A stretch of DNA of 44,400 nucleotides from Pseudonocardia xinjiangensis. GTDB taxonomy: Bacteria > Actinomycetota > Actinomycetes > Mycobacteriales > Pseudonocardiaceae. The stretch lies in NCBI RefSeq assembly GCF_012911925.1, contig NZ_JAAXKY010000051.1, positions 1 through 44,400 of the forward strand, written 5' to 3'. Both the position numbers and the translations under genes were made by a program. Positions 19,893 to 28,122 of the stretch are shown piece after piece. The notes beneath the pieces are model-generated. The model saw only the letters and a list, made by a program, of their open reading frames with translations, had not been told where the DNA came from and did no database searches. Within the stretch, counting starts at the first letter, position 1, and each line of letters begins with the position of its first letter.

Positions 19893-20652
19893 TCCGGTCT
19901 CCGACGGGCCCATCCCCGACAGCGCGATCGTCGGCGTGCTGCGGCCGTTCGTGCGGGCCACCCGCCCGGTGCTCGACGGGTTGCGCGAAGCCGACCCGTT
20001 CGGCCTGCGGGCGCGCGTCCGGTCGTCCGAGATTCCCGCGCTGGGGATGCGGGAGCGGCTGCTCGACATGCTGGCCGGCGTCGAGGTGCCCGGCACCTCG
20101 GCCTGGGCGGCGATGGACGTCGAAGGCCGTTCGCGCTGGTGGGTGCGCCGGGTGGGCCGCTTCACCACGCTGGTCGCCGCCGTGCCCGGGCTGGGCGGAG
20201 CGCTGCTGAGCAGGCTGCCGGTGTCCAAGGTGCTGGGTGCCGCGGGGCAGGGGTTGCTGCTGGTCGCGATCGCGGGGGAGCACGGGATCCGCGAGGAGGA
20301 CGAGCTCGTGGCCCTGCTGGGCGCGGTGATGTTCCGTCGTGAGCTGACCGTGCGCCCTCCCAGCACGGCGGACGACGCCGCCGCCGACGCCCGTGCCGCC
20401 GAACTGACCGCCGACCTCGCGGAGCCCGGCGACCAGCAGCCCATGGTGAAGCGTGTCGCGAAGGTGGTGTGGCGGCTCGGCCGGGCACTGTTCGCGGTGG
20501 AGGACGAGCTCGACAAGCGCCCGCACGGGAACTTCCTGCACGAGGGTCTCGGGATGCTGCCGGTCGTCGGGGCGTTCGGGAAGTACCTCGGGGAGTGGTC
20601 CGGGCTCAAGCGCGCGGCGCGGGAGGCCGAGAAGCGGTTCCACGGCCGGTGA
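19885..20652 (+). CDS. Conserved hypothetical protein, possibly EcsC-like
   Basis: 255 residues from GTG 19885, with GGAGG at 19876-19880; it overlaps the previous gene by 8 bp. The middle has a Gly-rich amphipathic stretch (VPGLGGALLSRLPVSKVLGAAGQGLLLVAIAGEHGI). Near the end is a pattern like GLGMLPVVGAFGKYLGEWSGLKRAAREAEKRF that faintly recalls EcsC-family proteins. No catalytic motif or signal peptide is seen. It probably associates with the membrane (inference). Function is unknown. Confidence 0.65.
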   Translation: MADPVSDGPIPDSAIVGVLRPFVRATRPVLDGLREADPFGLRARVRSSEIPALGMRERLLDMLAGVEVPGTSAWAAMDVEGRSRWWVRRVGRFTTLVAAVPGLGGALLSRLPVSKVLGAAGQGLLLVAIAGEHGIREEDELVALLGAVMFRRELTVRPPSTADDAAADARAAELTADLAEPGDQQPMVKRVAKVVWRLGRALFAVEDELDKRPHGNFLHEGLGMLPVVGAFGKYLGEWSGLKRAAREAEKRFHGR

Positions 20653-20671
20653 GCCGGGGTCGGTGCCGGCA

Positions 20672-21634
20672 TCAGGCCGGGGGCACCAGATAGCGGTACT
20701 GGTGGTGCTCGACGTAGCCGACGCGGTCGTAGAGCGCCCGCGCGCCGGTGTTGTGCAGCGCCACCTGCAGTACCGCCCAGCGGGCGCCGTGCTCCCTGCC
20801 CCACGCGGCCACCGAGGCGAGCAGCGCCGTCGCGAGTCCCTGCCGGCGGGCGGTCGGCGCGACCTCCAGCATCGACACGTGCAGGTGGTCCTCCACGACG
20901 GTGGCGCGGACCGTGCCGGTGACGGTTCCGTCGGGGGCCGGGACCTGGGCGAACACGGTGCGGGGGCGACCACCCGGATCGAGGACGTGTCGCTGCGCCG
21001 GCGTCGGGGGGCCACCCAGCCCGAGCTCCCACCACGCGTCGGACGGGCGCTCCGGCAGCTCCACGCGCGGGTCGCGGGTGCCGTCGAGGGGCGCCACCAG
21101 CACCGCGACCTCGGCGCCCCGCTGGTGGGCGACGTCGAGCACCCAGCCCTGCGCCGTCACGGCCCGGTCCCACGGCGAGCCGACGGGCACGTGCACCCGC
21201 GGCCGGATCGAGTGCTCCCCGGCGAACGAGCGCACCGCCTCGAGCGCGGCCGGGACCGGCATCCCGGGGTCCCCGATGGCGAGGCCGGCGTTGGCGCGAC
21301 CGGTCCAGCCCGCTGCGGCGCGCAGCCGCCAGGCCCCCAGTGGCCGGTCGACCACGGCGGGCCAGGCGTCCGCGCAGAGGCCTTCCAACCGGGCGATCGC
21401 GGTCAGGGACGCCCGGCGCGGCGGGGCAGGCGGCACGGAGCGCACGGCGACCACGGCGGCGCGGTCGACGTGGACGGGGCCGCGCCGGGTCTGCACCAGC
21501 ACCGTGCCCGGACCGGACGCGCTGAGCTCGCCGACCGCGTCGGTGTAGAGGAGGCGGCCGTCGCGGTGCCCGATGCGGTAGCGCAGGGCCACCCGCTGCC
21601 CGATGAGTTCGTCGGAGATCTCCACCTGCTCCAT
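20672..21634 (-). CDS. GNAT-family N-acetyltransferase
   Basis: 320 residues from ATG 21634; a GTG at 21673 could add 13 residues. Residues 1-60 look like a small beta-barrel (QRVALRYRIGHRDGRLLYTDAVGEL), followed by a divergent first acetyltransferase half. A clear GNAT domain lies at the C-terminus: VSMLEVAPTARRQGLATALLASVAAWGREHGARWAVLQVALHNTGARALYDRVGY holds motif A (RRQGLA) and the ALYDRVGY motif. The acceptor substrate is unknown. It is convergent with the preceding gene and divergent from the ferredoxin gene. Confidence 0.85.
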   Translation of the reverse strand: MEQVEISDELIGQRVALRYRIGHRDGRLLYTDAVGELSASGPGTVLVQTRRGPVHVDRAAVVAVRSVPPAPPRRASLTAIARLEGLCADAWPAVVDRPLGAWRLRAAAGWTGRANAGLAIGDPGMPVPAALEAVRSFAGEHSIRPRVHVPVGSPWDRAVTAQGWVLDVAHQRGAEVAVLVAPLDGTRDPRVELPERPSDAWWELGLGGPPTPAQRHVLDPGGRPRTVFAQVPAPDGTVTGTVRATVVEDHLHVSMLEVAPTARRQGLATALLASVAAWGREHGARWAVLQVALHNTGARALYDRVGYVEHHQYRYLVPPA

Positions 21635-21749
21635 CCTGGTGCAGGATCCCGTCGCCGGTACGAGCCTTGTCACACCGCCCCGGCTCCCGGTTACCTCAGC
21701 TACAGGGACATACTGAGAAGCATCTGAACGCCCGAGTGGAGGACCACCC

Positions 21750-22076
21750 GTGACCTACGTGATCGCCGAGCCCTGCGTCGACCTCTTGGACAAGGCGTGC
21801 ATCGAAGAGTGCCCGGTGGACTGCATCTACGAGGGCGGCCGGATGCTCTACATCCATCCTGACGAGTGCGTCGACTGCGGTGCGTGCGAGCCCGTCTGCC
21901 CTGTCGAGGCGATCTACTACGAGGACGACGTCCCCGAGCAGTGGAGCGCGTACACCAAGGCGAACGTCGACTTCTTCGATGAGCTGGGCTCGCCCGGTGG
22001 TGCGTCGAAGATCGGCAAGGTCGAGCGGGACGTCGAGCCGGCCCTGAGCCTGCCGCCGCAGCAGCACGACGAGTAA
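21750..22076 (+). CDS. fdxA: Seven-iron ferredoxin
   Basis: 108 residues, GTG start with GGAGGA upstream. Cysteine motifs: the first cluster region C-x7-C-x3-C ([17 protein letters not shown]) is typical of a [3Fe-4S] plus [4Fe-4S] arrangement, followed by [12 protein letters not shown] for the second cluster. The acidic C-terminal tail is as in actinobacterial FdxA/FdxC. It acts as a small cytoplasmic electron carrier. The order ferredoxin then aminotransferase is conserved in mycobacteria (Rv1177-Rv1178) and corynebacteria. Confidence 0.95.
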   Translation: MTYVIAEPCVDLLDKACIEECPVDCIYEGGRMLYIHPDECVDCGACEPVCPVEAIYYEDDVPEQWSAYTKANVDFFDELGSPGGASKIGKVERDVEPALSLPPQQHDE

Positions 22077-22107
22077 GGGAGACCTACGCAGTGACGGTCG
22101 CTGCCGC

Positions 22108-23205
22108 ATGGTGAAGATCGAACTCCCGGACTTTCCCTGGGATTCCCTCGCCGCCGACACGAAGCTCGCCAAGGCCCACCCCGACGGGATCGTGGACCTA
22201 TCGGTGGGCACTCCGGTCGATCCGGTTCCGGGCGTGGTGCGGGCGGCTCTCACCGGCCCCGCTGCAGATGAGCCCGGCTATCCGACCACCCACGGCCCGG
22301 ACTCACTGCGCGAGGCACTCGCCGGCGCACTGTCCCGCCGGTTCGGTGTCACCGTCGACCCGGTGTCGGTCCTCCCCACGATCGGTCTCAAGGAGACCGT
22401 CGCCTGGCTGCCCACCCTGCTCGGGGTCGGAGCGGGGGACCTCGTGGTGATCCCGGAGCTCGCCTACCCGACCTACGAGGTCGGCGCGCGGCTGGCCGGA
22501 GCCGACTTCGTCCGCTCCGACTCCACTGCCCGGCTGGGCCCGCAGCGGGTGGCGATGGTCTGGCTGAACTCGCCGTCGAACCCGACGGGGAAGGTCCTGC
22601 CGCGCGAACACCTCCGCAAGGTCGTCGAGTGGGCCCGCGAGCGCGGTGCGGTGGTGGCGTCCGACGAGTGCTACCTGTCGCTGGCCCCCGCGGACCAGGA
22701 TGCGGTCTCCGTGCTGCATCCCGACGTCTGCGGCGGCTCCCACGAGAACCTGCTCGCCCTGCACTCCATGTCGAAGTCCTCGAACATGGCGGGCTACCGG
22801 GCGTCGTTCCTCACGGGCGACCCGTCGCTGGTCGCGAGCGTGCTGGAGCTGCGCAAGCACCTCGGCATGATGGTTCCGCGTCCGGTGCAGGCGGCGTTGG
22901 CCGCCGCGGCGTCCGACGACACCCACGTGGCGGCGCAGGCCGAGATCTACGTCCGGCGCCGGGCGCAGCTGCGCGCCGCGTTGGAGGCCGCCGGGATGCG
23001 CGTCGACCACTCCGAGGCGGGGCTCTACCTGTGGGCCACCGCGGGTGAGGACGGCCGGGCCACGGTGCACCGGCTGGCGAAGCTGGGTGTCCTGGTGGCG
23101 CCCGGGGAGTTCTACGGACCGGCGGGCACCCAGCACGTGCGGGTGGCCCTCACCGCGTCCGACGAGCGGATCGCGGCGGCGGCGGAGCGGTTGCCCGCGG
23201 CGTGA
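22108..23205 (+). CDS. dapC: Succinyldiaminopimelate transaminase
   Basis: 365 residues, fold-type I PLP aminotransferase. Motifs: VWLNSPSNPTGKVL (substrate and cofactor loop), SDECYL (Asp binding the pyridine nitrogen, Tyr), SMSKSSNMAGYRASF (the Lys forming the Schiff base). The N-terminus (ELPDFPWDSLAADTKLAKAHPDGIVDLSVGTPVDPVP) is that of actinobacterial DapC. It makes N-succinyl-LL-2,6-diaminopimelate precursors for lysine and peptidoglycan, in line with dapD and dapE a short distance away. It lies 31 bp after fdxA and overlaps the MFS gene by 4 bp. Confidence 0.93.
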   Translation: MVKIELPDFPWDSLAADTKLAKAHPDGIVDLSVGTPVDPVPGVVRAALTGPAADEPGYPTTHGPDSLREALAGALSRRFGVTVDPVSVLPTIGLKETVAWLPTLLGVGAGDLVVIPELAYPTYEVGARLAGADFVRSDSTARLGPQRVAMVWLNSPSNPTGKVLPREHLRKVVEWARERGAVVASDECYLSLAPADQDAVSVLHPDVCGGSHENLLALHSMSKSSNMAGYRASFLTGDPSLVASVLELRKHLGMMVPRPVQAALAAAASDDTHVAAQAEIYVRRRAQLRAALEAAGMRVDHSEAGLYLWATAGEDGRATVHRLAKLGVLVAPGEFYGPAGTQHVRVALTASDERIAAAAERLPAA

Positions 23206-24407
23206 CCCCAGGCTCCGGGACAGCGTCGTCCTCGGGGGTCGGAACGCAGGTGGTCCGGCCCGGCGTCGTGCTGCTCGGGCTGCTCGCGCTCGCGATCAAC
23301 CTCCGTGCGGCGCTGGCCGGCTACCCGCCGCTGCTGGAGACGGTGCGCGACGATCTCGGCACCTCGTCGGGCGTCGCCGGGTTCGTCCAGGCCGCTGCCG
23401 TGCTCATGATGGCCGCTGGCTCGTTCGCCGGTTCCGCGCTCGGGGCCCGGTTCGGGCGTGAGCGCGCCCTGGGCGGCGCGGTCGGGCTGGTGGCGCTGGG
23501 CAGCGCGGTGCGCGGCATACCCGCGCTGGCGAGCCTGATCGGCGGAAGCCTGCTCGCCGGACTCGGCATCGGGCTGGCCGGGGTGCTGATCGCCGGCGTG
23601 GTCAAGGAGCACCTCGCGGAGCGGGCCGGCGCCGTGACCGGTGCCTACGTGGTCTCGATGATGGTCGGGGCCACCGTCGCCAGTGCCGTGGCGGTCCCGC
23701 TGGCCACCGCGCTGGGCGGCTGGTCGTTCTCGCTCGCCGTGTGGGCGGTGCCCGCCGCGCTCGCCGTGGCCGTCTGGGTGCCGGTGGCGCGGCGGACGGC
23801 CGTGCCCGACCGCGCCGCCGCGCGTGCACCGCTGCCCTGGCGCCACGGGTTCGCCCGGCTCACGGCGTGCTACCAGGCCGGCACCTCGCTGTTGTTCTAC
23901 GGCTGGCTGACCTGGCTCTCGCCGTACTACGAGGGGCAGGGCTGGAGCCCCCAGCGGGCCGGGCTGCTCCTGGCCGTCTGGAGCGTCGCGCAGATCCCCG
24001 CGGCCCTGCTCGCCCCGGCACTCGCGGAACGGCGCCGCCGCTGGCGGTTCTGGGCCGGCCTGACGCTGGCGTGCGGCGTGGTGGGCACGGTCGGCGCGAT
24101 GCTGCTGCCGATGCCGTCGGGTCCCGCACCCTGGGTGTGGGCGGCGCTGCTCGGGATCGGGGTGGGGGCCGGGTTCCCGCTCGGCCTCACCGTGATCGCC
24201 TGGCGCACCCCGGACGGCGCCGCCAGCGCGGCCACCAGCGGGCTGGCCCTGGGCGTCGGTTACGTCAGCGCGGGCCTGGGCCCGTTGCTGATGGGCGTGC
24301 TGATCGACCTGACGAAGGGGTTCCCGGCCGCGATCGCCGTGCTGCTCGCGGCGGCCGCGCTCCAGGCCTGGGCGATCTGGCGGATCGGCGACCGGCCCGC
24401 CGCCTGA
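23202..24407 (+). CDS. MFS transporter (CynX/NimT-like)
   Basis: 401 residues with about twelve transmembrane helices. The first (LLGLLALAINLRAALAGYPPLLETVRDDLGTSSGVAGFVQ) has the NLRAA...PPLL signature common to the cyanate/nitroimidazole-type MFS family. The GAxFGRERAL loop after helix 2 is the MFS A-motif. It probably exports or imports a small organic compound; the substrate is unknown. The GTG start overlaps the dapC stop, so it is co-translated with dapC. This is a loose clue that it might handle an amino acid-related compound. Confidence 0.85.
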   Translation: MTPGSGTASSSGVGTQVVRPGVVLLGLLALAINLRAALAGYPPLLETVRDDLGTSSGVAGFVQAAAVLMMAAGSFAGSALGARFGRERALGGAVGLVALGSAVRGIPALASLIGGSLLAGLGIGLAGVLIAGVVKEHLAERAGAVTGAYVVSMMVGATVASAVAVPLATALGGWSFSLAVWAVPAALAVAVWVPVARRTAVPDRAAARAPLPWRHGFARLTACYQAGTSLLFYGWLTWLSPYYEGQGWSPQRAGLLLAVWSVAQIPAALLAPALAERRRRWRFWAGLTLACGVVGTVGAMLLPMPSGPAPWVWAALLGIGVGAGFPLGLTVIAWRTPDGAASAATSGLALGVGYVSAGLGPLLMGVLIDLTKGFPAAIAVLLAAAALQAWAIWRIGDRPAA

Positions 24408-24418
24408 CCTCCAGGGTG

Positions 24419-25369
24419 TCAGTTGGCGTGCAGGGCGCTGTTGAGCTCGATGCCCTCACCGGTGCGGGCCAGCACCTCGACGGCCCCGGTCACCGAGTTG
24501 CGCCGCAGCAGCATCCCGTTGCGTCCGGAGAGGGTGCGCGCGGCTGCCTTCTCACCGGTGGGGAGCACCACCTTCGTGCCCGCGGTGACGTACAGGCCGG
24601 CCTCGACCACGCAGTCGTCGCCCAATGAGATCCCGATCCCCGCGTTGGCCCCGATGAGGCACCGCCTGCCCACCGAGACCACCTCCTTGCCGCCGCCGGA
24701 GAGCGTCCCCATGATCGACGCTCCGCCGCCGACGTCGGAGCCGTCGCCCACGAGCACCCCGGCCGAGATCCGGCCCTCGACCATGGACGCGCCGAGCGTT
24801 CCCGCGTTGTAGTTGACGAAGCCCTCGTGCATGACCGTGGTGCCCTCGGCCAGGTGGGCCCCCAGCCGTACGCGGTCGGCGTCGGCGATCCGGACGCCCG
24901 TGGGGAGGACGTAGTCGACCATCCGCGGGAACTTGTCCACGCCGAGCACCGTGACCGGGCCGTCGGCGCGCAGCCGGACGCGGGTGAGGTCGAAGCCCGG
25001 CACGGCGCACGGGCCGCGGCTGGTCCACACCACGTTGGCGAGCAGCCCGAAGACGCCGGCGAGGTTCACCTCGTGCGGGACGACCAGGCGGTGGCTGAGC
25101 AGGTGCAGCCGCAGGTAGACGTCGTGCGCGTCGACGGGCGGGTCGGCCAGGGACTCGATCGCGGTGCGCACCACGACGGTGCGCACGCCACGGACATCGT
25201 CGGTGCCGGCCAGGTGCTCGAGGTCGGCTGCGACGTCCGGCGCGTCCGCGCCCAGCGCGGGCGATGGGTACCAGGTGTCGAGGACGACGCCGTCGCCGCC
25301 GTCGGCCGGCACGGTGACGGTGGCGAGGCCGGTGCCGGAGGCGCCTTCCCGGCGGGGTGCGGTGCTCAC
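24419..25369 (-). CDS. dapD: Tetrahydrodipicolinate N-succinyltransferase
   Basis: 316 residues. The C-terminal half is a left-handed parallel beta-helix with hexapeptide repeats ([49 protein letters not shown] region), ending [26 protein letters not shown]. The long N-terminal domain is that of the actinobacterial DapD type (mycobacterial Rv1201c, about 317 residues). It transfers succinyl from succinyl-CoA onto tetrahydrodipicolinate in diaminopimelate synthesis. The GTG start has no ribosome binding site but a well-placed -10. It is divergent from dapE, and convergent with the MFS gene at an 11-bp gap. Confidence 0.96.
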   Translation of the reverse strand: MSTAPRREGASGTGLATVTVPADGGDGVVLDTWYPSPALGADAPDVAADLEHLAGTDDVRGVRTVVVRTAIESLADPPVDAHDVYLRLHLLSHRLVVPHEVNLAGVFGLLANVVWTSRGPCAVPGFDLTRVRLRADGPVTVLGVDKFPRMVDYVLPTGVRIADADRVRLGAHLAEGTTVMHEGFVNYNAGTLGASMVEGRISAGVLVGDGSDVGGGASIMGTLSGGGKEVVSVGRRCLIGANAGIGISLGDDCVVEAGLYVTAGTKVVLPTGEKAAARTLSGRNGMLLRRNSVTGAVEVLARTGEGIELNSALHAN

Positions 25370-25375
25370 GACACC

Positions 25376-25381
25376 ACGGTA
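25376..25381 (-). promoter_or_regulatory. -10 element for leaderless dapD mRNA
   Basis: On the minus strand TACCGT is followed by six bases and then the GTG start of dapD. The spacing places the transcription start on the start codon. No ribosome binding site is visible. Confidence 0.5.
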
Positions 25382-25435
25382 TCCGTCCGCAGCACCGAAC
25401 CCCCGGCCCGCACCACCGCCCCGGGCGGTTCGCGA

Positions 25436-25492
25436 GGTTCAGGAAAGCCACTTTGCTGCCCTCACAGGGCCGGAAAGTGGCTTTCCTGAACC
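25436..25492. repeat. Interspersed palindromic repeat, copy 2
   Basis: Perfect 19-nt arms (25436-25454 and 25474-25492) around a 19-nt loop. The arm sequence is the same as in copy 1 at 1165-1221 apart from the last base. It sits between the divergent dapD and dapE promoters, where a terminator is not needed. That supports a dispersed element rather than a terminator. Confidence 0.85.
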
Positions 25493-25519
25493 TTCGCGGG
25501 GGGTGGTGACGGCGGCAGG

Positions 25520-25525
25520 TAGCGT
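25520..25525 (+). promoter_or_regulatory. -10 element for dapE, probably leaderless
   Basis: TAGCGT ends eight bases before GTG 25534. This is close enough for transcription to begin at or just before the start codon, and no ribosome binding site is present. Confidence 0.4.
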
Positions 25526-25533
25526 CGGTCCGC

Positions 25534-26613
25534 GTGACGATCCCCGCGTTGGACCTCACCGCCGACCCCGTCGACCTGTGTGCCGCGCTCGTCGACGTGC
25601 CCAGCGTCTCGGGTGCCGAGGGCCCGCTCGCCGACGCCGTGGAACGGGCGCTGCGCGAGCAGGCCCCGCACCTGGAGCTCCTGCGGTCGGGCGATGCGGT
25701 GCTCGCCAGGACGAACCTCGGACGCGAGCGCCGCGTGCTGCTCGCCGGGCACCTCGACACCGTCCCGATCGCCGACAACGTCCCCAGCCGCCGCGACGGG
25801 GACCTGCTCTACGGCTGCGGCACCACGGACATGAAGTCGGGCGACGCCGTGATCGCGCACCTGGCGGCCACCGTCACCGAGCCGCGCCACGACCTCACTG
25901 TCGTGTTCTACGAGTGCGAGGAGGTGGAGGCCGCCCGCAACGGGCTCCTGCGCATCGAGCGCGAGCACCGGGACTGGCTGCAGGCCGACCTCGCGATCCT
26001 CAGCGAGCCGACCAACGCGGGCGTGGAGGCCGGGTGCCAGGGCACGCTCCGCGCCGAGATCACCACCCGCGGCCGGCGCGCCCACTCCGCGCGGTCCTGG
26101 CACGGCACCAACGCGATCCACGCCGCCGCCGCCGTGCTCGACCGGCTGGGCGCCTACACCGCCCGCGAGGTCGACATCGACGGCTGCGTCTTCCGCGAGG
26201 GGCTGCAGGCGGTGCGGATCGGCGGCGGCGTGGCCATGAACGTGGTGCCCGACGAGTGCGTCGTCACGGTCAACTTCCGGTTCGCCCCCGACCGGGACGC
26301 GGCGGCGGCCGAGGCACACGTGCGCGAGGTGTTCGACGGGTTCGACCTCGCGGTCACCGACCTGGCGCCCGGCGCCCTCCCCGGGCTGGGCGAGCCCGCT
26401 GCCGGCGAGTTCATCGCGGCGACCGGGGCCACGCCGTCGGCCAAGTTCGGCTGGACCGACGTCTCGCGCTTCGCCGCGCTCGGCATCCCCGCGGTGAACT
26501 ACGGCCCCGGTGACCCGAACCTCGCCCACACCCGTGAGGAGCACGTCGACACCCGCCAGATCACCGACACCGCTGCCGTCCTGCGCCGGTTCCTTTCTCC
26601 CCAGGAGCGCTGA
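25534..26613 (+). CDS. dapE: Succinyl-diaminopimelate desuccinylase
   Basis: 359 residues, M20 metallopeptidase family. Zinc-binding and catalytic motifs: AGHLDTVP (His, Asp), [13 protein letters not shown] (bridging Asp), YECEEVE (general base Glu) and SEPTN. The lid domain [27 protein letters not shown] follows, and the last zinc ligand His is near [15 protein letters not shown]. It removes succinate to give LL-diaminopimelate for lysine and cell-wall synthesis. The divergent arrangement with dapD is the same as in mycobacteria (Rv1201c/Rv1202). Confidence 0.96.
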   Translation: MTIPALDLTADPVDLCAALVDVPSVSGAEGPLADAVERALREQAPHLELLRSGDAVLARTNLGRERRVLLAGHLDTVPIADNVPSRRDGDLLYGCGTTDMKSGDAVIAHLAATVTEPRHDLTVVFYECEEVEAARNGLLRIEREHRDWLQADLAILSEPTNAGVEAGCQGTLRAEITTRGRRAHSARSWHGTNAIHAAAAVLDRLGAYTAREVDIDGCVFREGLQAVRIGGGVAMNVVPDECVVTVNFRFAPDRDAAAAEAHVREVFDGFDLAVTDLAPGALPGLGEPAAGEFIAATGATPSAKFGWTDVSRFAALGIPAVNYGPGDPNLAHTREEHVDTRQITDTAAVLRRFLSPQER

Positions 26614-26697
26614 GAGCGCGCGCACCGTTGACGGAACGGCGGACGCCGCGGGGCGCCCGGCCCGGCGGCGCCCCGGCACGGTGGGCATCGGTCTCAT

Positions 26698-26703
26698 TAC
26701 TCT
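26698..26703 (+). promoter_or_regulatory. -10 element for leaderless LOG-family gene
   Basis: TACTCT is followed by seven bases and then ATG 26711, the ideal spacing for a leaderless transcript. It supports that ATG over the open frame upstream, which would extend into dapE. Confidence 0.5.
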
Positions 26704-26710
26704 GGCGACC

Positions 26711-27490
26711 ATGACCGCCAGCGGGAACCGGCGTCCTGACGACAAGCAGCCCGAGCAGAAGCAACGGGGCCCTGTGGTGTTGCGGGGTGAGTACCGCAAC
26801 GAGACCTCCACCACCGACCAGCGACTTCTGGACTCACGCGGGCCCAGCGACTGGGTGCACACCGACCCGTGGCGGGTGCTGCGGATCCAGGCCGAGTTCG
26901 TCGAGGGCTTCGGCATGCTCGCCGAACTGCCGCGCGCGGTCACCGTGTTCGGCTCCGCCCGCACCCCGCGCGACCATCTCGAGTACGCCCAGGGCCGCGC
27001 ACTGGGCACCGCGCTGGCCGAGGCCGGGTTCGCCGTGATCACCGGCGGTGGTCCCGGCGTGATGGAAGCCGCCAACAAGGGCTGCTCCGAGGCGGGCGGG
27101 CTCTCGGTCGGGCTCGGTATCGAGCTGCCGTTCGAGCAGGGTCTCAACGACTGGGTCGATCTCGGCATCAACTTCCGGTACTTCTTCGCCCGCAAGACGA
27201 TGTTCGTCAAGTACTCGCAGGCGTTCGTCTGCCTTCCGGGCGGCTTCGGCACGCTCGACGAGCTGTTCGAGGCGCTCACCCTGGTGCAGACGAAGAAGGT
27301 CACGAAGTTCCCCGTGGTGCTGCTGGGCAGCGAGTACTGGGGCGGCCTCTACGACTGGATCTCCAACACGGTGCACACGAGCGGCAAGGTCGGGGAGAAG
27401 GACCTGGCGCTCCTGCACGTCACCGACGACGTCGACGACGCGGTGAAGATCGTCCAGGAGGCGTGGCGGGCGTGGGAGGAGGCGCATTGA
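26711..27490 (+). CDS. LOG-family Rossmann protein (TIGR00730), first copy
   Basis: 259 residues. After a polar N-terminal 70 residues comes the LOG fold: VTVFGSARTP, the nucleotide-binding GGGPGVMEAANKGCSEAGG and PGGFGTLDELFEALTLVQ. The family includes cytokinin-activating phosphoribohydrolases that cut ribose 5-phosphate from adenine nucleotide derivatives; the bacterial role is often unclear. This is the longer subtype. It is followed with a 4-bp overlap by a second LOG-family gene, and then by folP2. Confidence 0.88.
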   Translation: MTASGNRRPDDKQPEQKQRGPVVLRGEYRNETSTTDQRLLDSRGPSDWVHTDPWRVLRIQAEFVEGFGMLAELPRAVTVFGSARTPRDHLEYAQGRALGTALAEAGFAVITGGGPGVMEAANKGCSEAGGLSVGLGIELPFEQGLNDWVDLGINFRYFFARKTMFVKYSQAFVCLPGGFGTLDELFEALTLVQTKKVTKFPVVLLGSEYWGGLYDWISNTVHTSGKVGEKDLALLHVTDDVDDAVKIVQEAWRAWEEAH

Positions 27491-28122
27491 GCGAGCTTGC
27501 GAGCGAAACATCGGCGCTGGGCGAGCTTGCGAGCGAGACATCGCGCTCGTCCGCGCGTCGGCTCGCGGTCTGCGTCTACTGCGCGTCCATCGAGGGCATT
27601 CCCGCGCACTATCTCGAGCTCGCCGCCGAGGTGGGCCGCCAGATCGCCGCCCGCGGCTGGGACCTGGTGTCCGGTGGTGGCCGGTCCTCGATGATGGGCG
27701 CGCTGGGCATCGCGGCGCGGACCGCCGGGGCGCGCACCACCGGGGTCATCCCGCGCGCGCTCGTGGAGCTCGAGTGGGCCGACCACGACTCGGACGAGCT
27801 GCTCCTCGTCGACACCATGCGCGAGCGCAAGGCGTTGATGGAGGCCCACGCCGACGCCTTCCTGGCCCTGCCGGGAGGCATCGGCACCTGCGAGGAGCTC
27901 TTCGAGGTGTGGACGGCGGGCTACCTGCGGATGCACCCCAAGCCGGTGGTGCTGCTCGACCCGGACGGGCACTACACGGGCCTGCTCGACTGGGTGCGCG
28001 GGTTGGGCGAGCGCGGGTTCGTGCGCCCGGAGGCGCTCACCCGGCTGGTGGTCGTCACCGACGTGGCCGCCGCTCTCGACGCCTGCGCCCGCCCGGTGGA
28101 CATGTCACGATCGCCGTCGTGA
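27487..28122 (+). CDS. LOG-family Rossmann protein, second copy
   Basis: 211 residues if started at TTG 27487, which overlaps the stop of the first LOG gene; no ATG or GTG is available before the conserved core. The LOG motifs are VCVYCASIEG, SGGGRSSMMGALG and PGGIGTCEELFEVW. It is the shorter subtype, closer to mycobacterial Rv1205, and probably a lysine-decarboxylase-like phosphoribohydrolase. Oddity: its first 20 residues are encoded by two in-frame copies of a 23-bp repeat, giving ELASETS twice. This may be an insertion that supplied the new start. It overlaps folP2 by 4 bp. Confidence 0.85.
   Translation: MSELASETSALGELASETSRSSARRLAVCVYCASIEGIPAHYLELAAEVGRQIAARGWDLVSGGGRSSMMGALGIAARTAGARTTGVIPRALVELEWADHDSDELLLVDTMRERKALMEAHADAFLALPGGIGTCEELFEVWTAGYLRMHPKPVVLLDPDGHYTGLLDWVRGLGERGFVRPEALTRLVVVTDVAAALDACARPVDMSRSPS
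27491..27543 (+). repeat. Tandem direct repeat at the LOG gene junction
   Basis: Two units, 27491-27513 and 27521-27543, 30 bp apart and identical at 22 of 23 positions. The shared core is GCGAGCTTGCGAGCGA then AACATCG or GACATCG. The 30-bp period keeps the reading frame, so both copies are translated. They look like copies of a short interspersed sequence at a gene boundary. Confidence 0.75.

Noticed and set aside
27491..27543. CRISPR-like repeat
   Set aside because: Only two units with a 7-bp gap and in-frame translation; no array and no cas genes.
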